This document shows positions 7,108 through 10,547 of a DNA stretch of 10,547 nucleotides, in pieces. The notes beneath the pieces are model-generated. The model was not told the origin of the DNA, did no database searches, and saw only the letters and a list, made by a program, of their open reading frames with translations. Every line of letters starts with the position of its first letter. The stretch's first letter is position 1. The translations under genes and the position numbers were made by a program. This DNA is from Bacillota bacterium (GTDB taxonomy: Bacteria; Bacillota; Clostridia; Peptostreptococcales; Anaerovoracaceae), in assembly GCA_029266295.1 (NCBI GenBank), contig JAQSXD010000088.1, positions 1 through 10,547 on the forward strand, written 5' to 3'.

Positions 7108-7136
7108 ATTATATTTTCATGAAACGTTCCTGTCAA
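7108..7136 (-). promoter_or_regulatory. Consensus sigma-A promoter of the lactate operon
   Basis: On the minus strand TTGACA (7136-7131) and TATAAT (7113-7108) are both perfect consensus hexamers separated by exactly 17 bp. Transcription should start near 7101, giving a leader of about 195 nt to the permease ATG. Such a strong promoter would need repression when lactate is absent, which fits the operator directly downstream. Confidence 0.92.
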
Positions 7137-7179
7137 CAATAGTCTTTTTTTTAACACAATACTTTCTGTTAATTCCTTC

Positions 7180-7899
7180 TCAATCTTTATTTTTCAACGC
7201 TTCATTCTCATCACGATTCAATTTTAAATCGATTACTCCGAAATGTTTGTTAATAGATTCATAAGCCAGATTTTTATCCCGTTCAATCAAGCTTTCAACC
7301 ATTCCGATGTGTGCTTCTTTCAAAATCTCTCTGGTATCTTCCTGGCTCAGGATTTCCCTTCTCAGATCGACAATAAACTTATCCAGAACTTCAGACAAGG
7401 CTTGCAGAATATTGATGATCAATGTATTTTTCGATGCCAGGGCAATATTGTAGTGCATCCTCTTATCCAGAATAACATTATTTTCTTCTGTTTCTTGTTC
7501 CAATTGGGATATAATTTGCCTGAGGATTTGAATTTCTTCCTCTGTGATATTGTCAATCGCGAGCATGATGGCCTCCAACTCAAGTGCTCTTCTCAGCTGG
7601 CTGATCTGCTTATAATTGATTTGGTTGAGCAGGAACATCATGGACAAGGATTCCACTAGATTGTTTTCAAAATTCCCTGTTAAAAAATTACCAGCCCCCT
7701 GTTGGCTGGAAATAACTCCCATGATATCCAGGGTACGTATGGCTTCTCTTACGGAATTACGGCTTACCCCCAGCATTTCTGAAAGATCTCGCTCCGCCGG
7801 CAGCTTTCCGCCGATGCAAAGTTTCTCATCACGGATCAGACTTTTTATATAATTAATTACCTTCATATATGATTTTTCATTAGAATAGTTGTCTCCCAT
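7180..7899 (-). CDS. lctA: GntR/FCD (FadR subfamily) transcriptional regulator of lactate use
   Basis: DNA-binding regulator of 239 aa. Residues about 12-77 form the winged helix-turn-helix, with GGKLPAERDLSEMLGVSRNSVREAIRTLDIMGVI and the wing SSQQGAGNFL. Residues about 95-228 form an all-helical FCD ligand domain. Asp145, His149, His197 and His219 fall at the usual FCD metal-ligand places (DKRMH, EAHIGM, NKHF). Regulators of this type (LldR, LctR) sense lactate. The gene lies directly upstream of the permease and points the same way, and the leader holds two TGGTA/TACCA palindromes that suit it. The start is ATG 7899, 4 nt after GGAGG. No strong terminator separates it from the lct promoter, so some readthrough is possible. 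No matching palindrome is seen at its own promoter. The role as lactate-responsive repressor is inferred; the symbol follows the A. woodii operon. Confidence 0.88.
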   Translation of the reverse strand: MGDNYSNEKSYMKVINYIKSLIRDEKLCIGGKLPAERDLSEMLGVSRNSVREAIRTLDIMGVISSQQGAGNFLTGNFENNLVESLSMMFLLNQINYKQISQLRRALELEAIMLAIDNITEEEIQILRQIISQLEQETEENNVILDKRMHYNIALASKNTLIINILQALSEVLDKFIVDLRREILSQEDTREILKEAHIGMVESLIERDKNLAYESINKHFGVIDLKLNRDENEALKNKD

Positions 7900-7952
7900 A
7901 CTTCCTCCGCTGCAGCCTGAGTTTCCTTCTTCCTATATGTTGCATTACCCTT

Positions 7953-7981
7953 ATTATCACATTATTGAAAGATTAATTCAA
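7953..7981 (-). promoter_or_regulatory. Promoter of the GntR regulator gene
   Basis: On the minus strand TTGAAT (7981-7976), 17 bp and GATAAT (7958-7953), with TG one base before the -10 (extended -10). It lies about 54 bp upstream of the lctA ATG and after the ptsH hairpin, so the regulator has its own transcription unit. Confidence 0.65.
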
Positions 7982-8031
7982 GTTGAAGTTGAGCTGTCGT
8001 TGAAGGAATAACCGCATCGATGCCACGACAA

Positions 8032-8060
8032 AATGCTGCATCCAAAGCAGATGCAGCATT
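8032..8060 (-). terminator. Perfect hairpin downstream of ptsH, probable terminator
   Basis: AATGCTGCATC (8060-8050 in minus sense) pairs perfectly over 11 bp with GATGCAGCATT (8042-8032) around the 7-nt loop TGCTTTG. Only a short T-run follows before TTGTCG, so termination may be incomplete. It lies about 80 nt past the ptsH stop and upstream of the lctA promoter. The AT-rich stretch 8061-8140 shows nothing else recognisable. Confidence 0.6.
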
Positions 8061-8140
8061 AAATCTTGATTCCTTTTCTATATTTATTTATCCTACATTC
8101 TCTAATTTTTTATTTCTTTCATTCCTGAAATCGTAAATAT

Positions 8141-8404
8141 CTACTCGTTGAAGTTTGCCTCAGCCAGTGCCAGAATGGCAGCGACAGCATCCTCCTCGTC
8201 CGTACCCTCTGCAGTCAGAGTAATCTCAGTTCCTTTAGAGATGCCCAGTGCCAATACAGCCAGAATTGATTTTGCATTTACCTTCTTTGCATCCTTCTGT
8301 ATAAAAAGCTCCGATTTGAATTTTGATGCGGTAGACACAAATACAGATGCAGGTCTGGCATGAAGTCCCGTTTGATTTGTTATTGTGATGACTTTTGATA
8401 TCAT
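8141..8404 (-). CDS. ptsH: Phosphocarrier protein HPr
   Basis: Small cytoplasmic phosphocarrier of the sugar phosphotransferase system. It takes phosphate from enzyme I on His15 and passes it to sugar-specific EIIA proteins. The 87-aa sequence shows the active site TGLHARPAS (His15, Arg17) and the regulatory Ser46 in AKSILAVLALGI. Ser46 is the HPr kinase/phosphorylase target in Firmicutes, so it can serve as CcpA co-repressor. It has His15, so it is HPr and not Crh. The length matches the family (85-90 aa). The ribosome site AGGAGGAT overlaps the ptsI stop codon and lies 7-8 nt before ATG 8404, which suggests translational coupling to ptsI, 12 nt upstream. It is the last gene of the pts unit; a hairpin follows. 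Confidence 0.97.
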   Translation of the reverse strand: MISKVITITNQTGLHARPASVFVSTASKFKSELFIQKDAKKVNAKSILAVLALGISKGTEITLTAEGTDEEDAVAAILALAEANFNE

Positions 8405-8416
8405 ATTCTTATCCTC

Positions 8417-10153
8417 CTAAAGAAGATCTCTGCGGATCTCATTCAATTTATTTCTCGAAAATTCCAGCACTTCTTCCGGTGTCGCAAGCTCCAGTGCTTG
8501 GTTTGCAATTTCCTCTGCCTGTTTCAAAGTAACAGTTCTAACGATATTTTTTATGTTAGGGATCGCTGCCGCACTCATACTGAATTCGTCTAAACCCAAT
8601 CCCAGCAGGACGATACAAGCCTCTTCCGTACCTGCCATCTCACCACACATACCGGTGAATTTCCCATGCTTATGAGATGCATCAATTACATTCTTGATCA
8701 GCCTGAGAATTCCCGGGTGGAGCGGCTGGTATAGCCCGGCTACTTTGGGGTTCATCCTGTCAACTGCCAATGCATACTGGCATAGATCGTTGGTTCCGAT
8801 ACTAAAGAAGTCCACCTCTTTTGCAATGGCATCTGCAGTCATTGCAGCCGATGGTATCTCAACCATAATGCCCACTCGTATGGATTCATCAAAAGGAATT
8901 TGTTCCTTCCTTAGTTCTTCCTTTGTTTCTTCAAGAACATTTTTGGCTTCCCGTACCTCACCAACACCTGAAATCATGGGGAACATGATGAAAATATTCC
9001 CATGACCGCTCGCTCTTAAGATTGCTCTAAGCTGTGTTTTAAAGATATCACGCCGTTCCAGGCAAATTCTGATCGCTCTCCATCCAAGGAACGGATTCAA
9101 CTCCTCCGGGATGGGAAGATAAGGAAGCTTTTTGTCTCCGCCAATATCCAGCGTTCTGACAATCAGCGGCTTTCCCTGAAGAAGTTCTGCCGCCTTGCGG
9201 TATTGCTCATATTGCTCGTCTTCAGTTGGTAGCGTATGATGATTCATATATAAGAATTCTGTTCGAAAAAGGCCTACACCGTCTGCACCGTTGGCCTCAC
9301 CGTGTTTAATATCATCGGGCATTCCAATATTGCAGGAAATCTCTACTCTTTTTCCATCCAGTGTGACTGCGGGGAGTGAGGCGGTTTTTGCAAGCTCTTT
9401 TCTTCGTGCCTGTAATTCACTGATTCTTCTGTTATAGTCCTCTTTTTGTTGCTTATCTGGATTAACGATCAGTTTGCCTTCAATACCGTCGATGATTAAA
9501 TCATCGCCGTCTTTTATCTCGCTGCTGATATGTCCAAGGCCAAGCACCGCCGGAATCCCCAGACTTCTTGCCATAATCGCAGTATGAGAGGTGCTGCCTC
9601 CTACATCAGTGGTGAAACCCAGAACGTATTCCTTGTTCATCATCGCAGTATCTGATGGCGTTAAGTCATGGGCAACAATGATCACCGGGCTGCCAATCGA
9701 GAATAAATCCCAGGAGGAAATCCCTAGGATATTCCTCGTTAGCCGACTGCTTACGTCTTTGATATCCGCAGCTCTTTCCCTCATATAATCATCTTCGATC
9801 TGTTCAAAGATCGTCAGATAATTCTCAGTAACCTTTTTTACAGCATATGCCGCACTGAATGAGTTTGTGGTGATCTCGTCCCTGACCGCTTCGATGAATT
9901 CAGGATCTTCCAGCATCATCCGGTGCGCTTCGAAGATCTGTGCCTTACTCTCATCCAGTTCTTTTTCTACTTTTTCTTTCAGACGAATCAGTTGTACCCT
10001 GCTCAGTTCGATTCCCTCACTAAGCTTATCGAGCTCCGTCTCTATAGCATCTGACGCCACTGCTATCGTATCAATTTCTGTTTGGCTATTTTTAATAATA
10101 TATGCCTTACCCGCCGCAATCCCTTCGGATCCGGCAATACCGTTATAAATCAC
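8417..10153 (-). CDS. ptsI: PTS enzyme I (phosphoenolpyruvate-protein phosphotransferase)
   Basis: Cytoplasmic enzyme that autophosphorylates from phosphoenolpyruvate and passes the phosphate to HPr, the first step of PTS sugar uptake. Numbered from the GTG start it has 578 aa, the usual length. The N-terminal HPr-binding region comes first, then the phosphohistidine domain with GGSTSHTAIMARSLGIPAVLG (active His190), then the PEP-binding barrel with GVGLFRTEFLYM (Arg297), VRTLDIGGDK, SIGTNDLCQYALAVDR and the catalytic Cys503 in GMCGEMAG. No truncation is seen. Start: ATG 10159 is only 1 nt after GGAGG, while GTG 10153 (giving (M)IYNGIAGSEGIAAGKAY) is 7 nt away and fits the family N-terminus, so GTG is preferred with moderate confidence. 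It lies 12 nt before ptsH and about 85 nt after the dehydrogenase gene. No convincing promoter is seen in that gap, so it is probably co-transcribed with genes upstream. Confidence 0.96.
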   Translation of the reverse strand: MIYNGIAGSEGIAAGKAYIIKNSQTEIDTIAVASDAIETELDKLSEGIELSRVQLIRLKEKVEKELDESKAQIFEAHRMMLEDPEFIEAVRDEITTNSFSAAYAVKKVTENYLTIFEQIEDDYMRERAADIKDVSSRLTRNILGISSWDLFSIGSPVIIVAHDLTPSDTAMMNKEYVLGFTTDVGGSTSHTAIMARSLGIPAVLGLGHISSEIKDGDDLIIDGIEGKLIVNPDKQQKEDYNRRISELQARRKELAKTASLPAVTLDGKRVEISCNIGMPDDIKHGEANGADGVGLFRTEFLYMNHHTLPTEDEQYEQYRKAAELLQGKPLIVRTLDIGGDKKLPYLPIPEELNPFLGWRAIRICLERRDIFKTQLRAILRASGHGNIFIMFPMISGVGEVREAKNVLEETKEELRKEQIPFDESIRVGIMVEIPSAAMTADAIAKEVDFFSIGTNDLCQYALAVDRMNPKVAGLYQPLHPGILRLIKNVIDASHKHGKFTGMCGEMAGTEEACIVLLGLGLDEFSMSAAAIPNIKNIVRTVTLKQAEEIANQALELATPEEVLEFSRNKLNEIRRDLL

Positions 10154-10160
10154 GGTCATC

Positions 10161-10165
10161 CCTCC
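10161..10165 (-). promoter_or_regulatory. Ribosome binding site bearing on the ptsI start
   Basis: GGAGG on the minus strand is 1 nt from ATG 10159, too close for normal initiation, but 7 nt from the in-frame GTG 10153. This favours the GTG start. Confidence 0.55.
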
Positions 10166-10243
10166 AACTTTTTGCCATCTAGTCCTATATTACAAACAAA
10201 TTTCATCTTAATTTCCAGTTCAAGCAATTCTTCTTTGCCAACC

Positions 10244-10547
10244 TTATTTCCAATTTTCCAGCAGATATTGCTCCGCCTCTGCACACCATAAGCCTTTATT
10301 TCTTGCTGTAATCTCGGCAAGCTTTGCAAAGTGAGCGTTTGTTTTCCCTTTTTCTTCAAAGTCATCGATCGCCGTAAGTTCCATGTCGATATGAGTGTAA
10401 ATTAACTTCTTGCCCCCTGGTATCTCCGGCAGATTCAGCACGGTTTCCGCTACTGAATCCAAACCGCCGATATGAGTTACCATTACCGCCGGATTAATCA
10501 GCTTCTTTTCCGTCATTTTGAGAGATTCAATGAGGTCGTCTGTATTT
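10244..10547 (-). CDS. C-terminal part of an L-sorbose-1-phosphate reductase-like dehydrogenase (5' end outside window)
   Basis: The frame stays open to the right edge: residues NTDDLIESLK precede the first visible ATG (10516), which is therefore internal. About 100 C-terminal residues are seen. The segments NPAVMVTHIGGLDSVAETVL, NLPEIPGGKKLIYTHIDMEL, TAIDDFEEKG and GLWCAEAEQYLLENWK resemble, as I recall them, the C-terminus of SorE-type sorbose-1-phosphate reductases. These are medium-chain NAD(P)H dehydrogenase relatives that reduce L-sorbose 1-phosphate to glucitol 6-phosphate. The catalytic and cofactor domains are outside the window, so activity cannot be checked. A sugar-phosphate reductase just ahead of ptsI-ptsH would fit a PTS sugar operon. 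The assignment is from memory of the family and moderately sure. Confidence 0.6.
   Translation of the reverse strand, partial: NTDDLIESLKMTEKKLINPAVMVTHIGGLDSVAETVLNLPEIPGGKKLIYTHIDMELTAIDDFEEKGKTNAHFAKLAEITARNKGLWCAEAEQYLLENWK

Noticed and set aside
7114..7136. A possible CcpA cre site around AACGTT in the lct promoter spacer.
   Set aside because: The flanks do not fit the cre consensus in either register; HPr-Ser46 control of this operon stays only a possibility.
7151..7172. TTAACA-N10-TGTTAA dyad between the lctA stop and the lct promoter, considered as a Rex site or as the lctA terminator.
   Set aside because: The half-sites are in the wrong order and spacing for Rex, the stem is AT-rich and short, and no U-tract follows it on the minus strand.
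7243..7659. A 138-codon plus-strand open frame opposite the GntR gene.
   Set aside because: It is antisense to a clear GntR/FCD coding sequence; no ribosome site or domain.
10160..10243. A promoter for ptsI (TAATAT near the gene).
   Set aside because: No acceptable -35 at 16-18 bp; the best partner is a poor GAAATT.
10156..10365. A 69-codon minus-strand frame whose TGA overlaps the ATG at 10159, suggestive of ATGA coupling to ptsI.
   Set aside because: Most of it overlaps the dehydrogenase C-terminus in another frame, it has no recognisable domain or ribosome site, and the basic low-complexity sequence looks like a shadow.

Overview
All recognisable genes in this window lie on the minus strand, so transcription runs from high to low coordinates. 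Strong AGGAGG-type ribosome sites, a Firmicutes-type HPr with both His15 and Ser46, a GntR/FCD lactate regulator and an Etf-linked lactate dehydrogenase all point to an anaerobic, fermentative Clostridia-like Firmicute. The exact genus cannot be read from the window.

Right part (about 10547 to 8032): the 3' end of a sorbose-1-phosphate-reductase-like dehydrogenase runs in from outside the window. It is followed by ptsI (enzyme I) and ptsH (HPr), the general phosphotransferase proteins, in the order ptsI-ptsH. A perfect 11-bp hairpin follows ptsH.

Centre (about 7981 to 1706): a lactate-oxidation locus. A GntR/FCD regulator gene (lctA-like) has its own promoter. Downstream lies a consensus promoter (TTGACA, 17 bp, TATAAT) driving lactate permease (lctE/lctP), EtfB (lctB), EtfA with an N-terminal iron-sulfur domain (lctC) and an FAD-dependent lactate dehydrogenase (lctD). 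The unit closes with a strong intrinsic terminator. Two 17-bp palindromes of the FadR/LldR type lie in the leader, one just downstream of the promoter and one 87 bp further on. A terminator-like hairpin with a U6 tract lies between them. By homology with the characterised Acetobacterium woodii LctBCD complex, the products should import lactate and oxidise it to pyruvate with NAD+, paying for the uphill step by electron confurcation with reduced ferredoxin.

Left part (about 1627 to 1): a separate two-gene unit with its own candidate promoter, an EamA-type drug/metabolite exporter followed by the ATPase of an SsuB/TauB-like ABC importer, which is cut by the window edge.

The gene content belongs to known families. 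The less ordinary features are the architecture of the lct leader (operator, hairpin with U-tract, operator), the one-cluster remnant ferredoxin domain on EtfA, the ptsI-before-ptsH order behind a sugar-phosphate dehydrogenase, and several start codons that the ribosome sites move downstream. I found no tRNA, rRNA, CRISPR array or insertion sequence.
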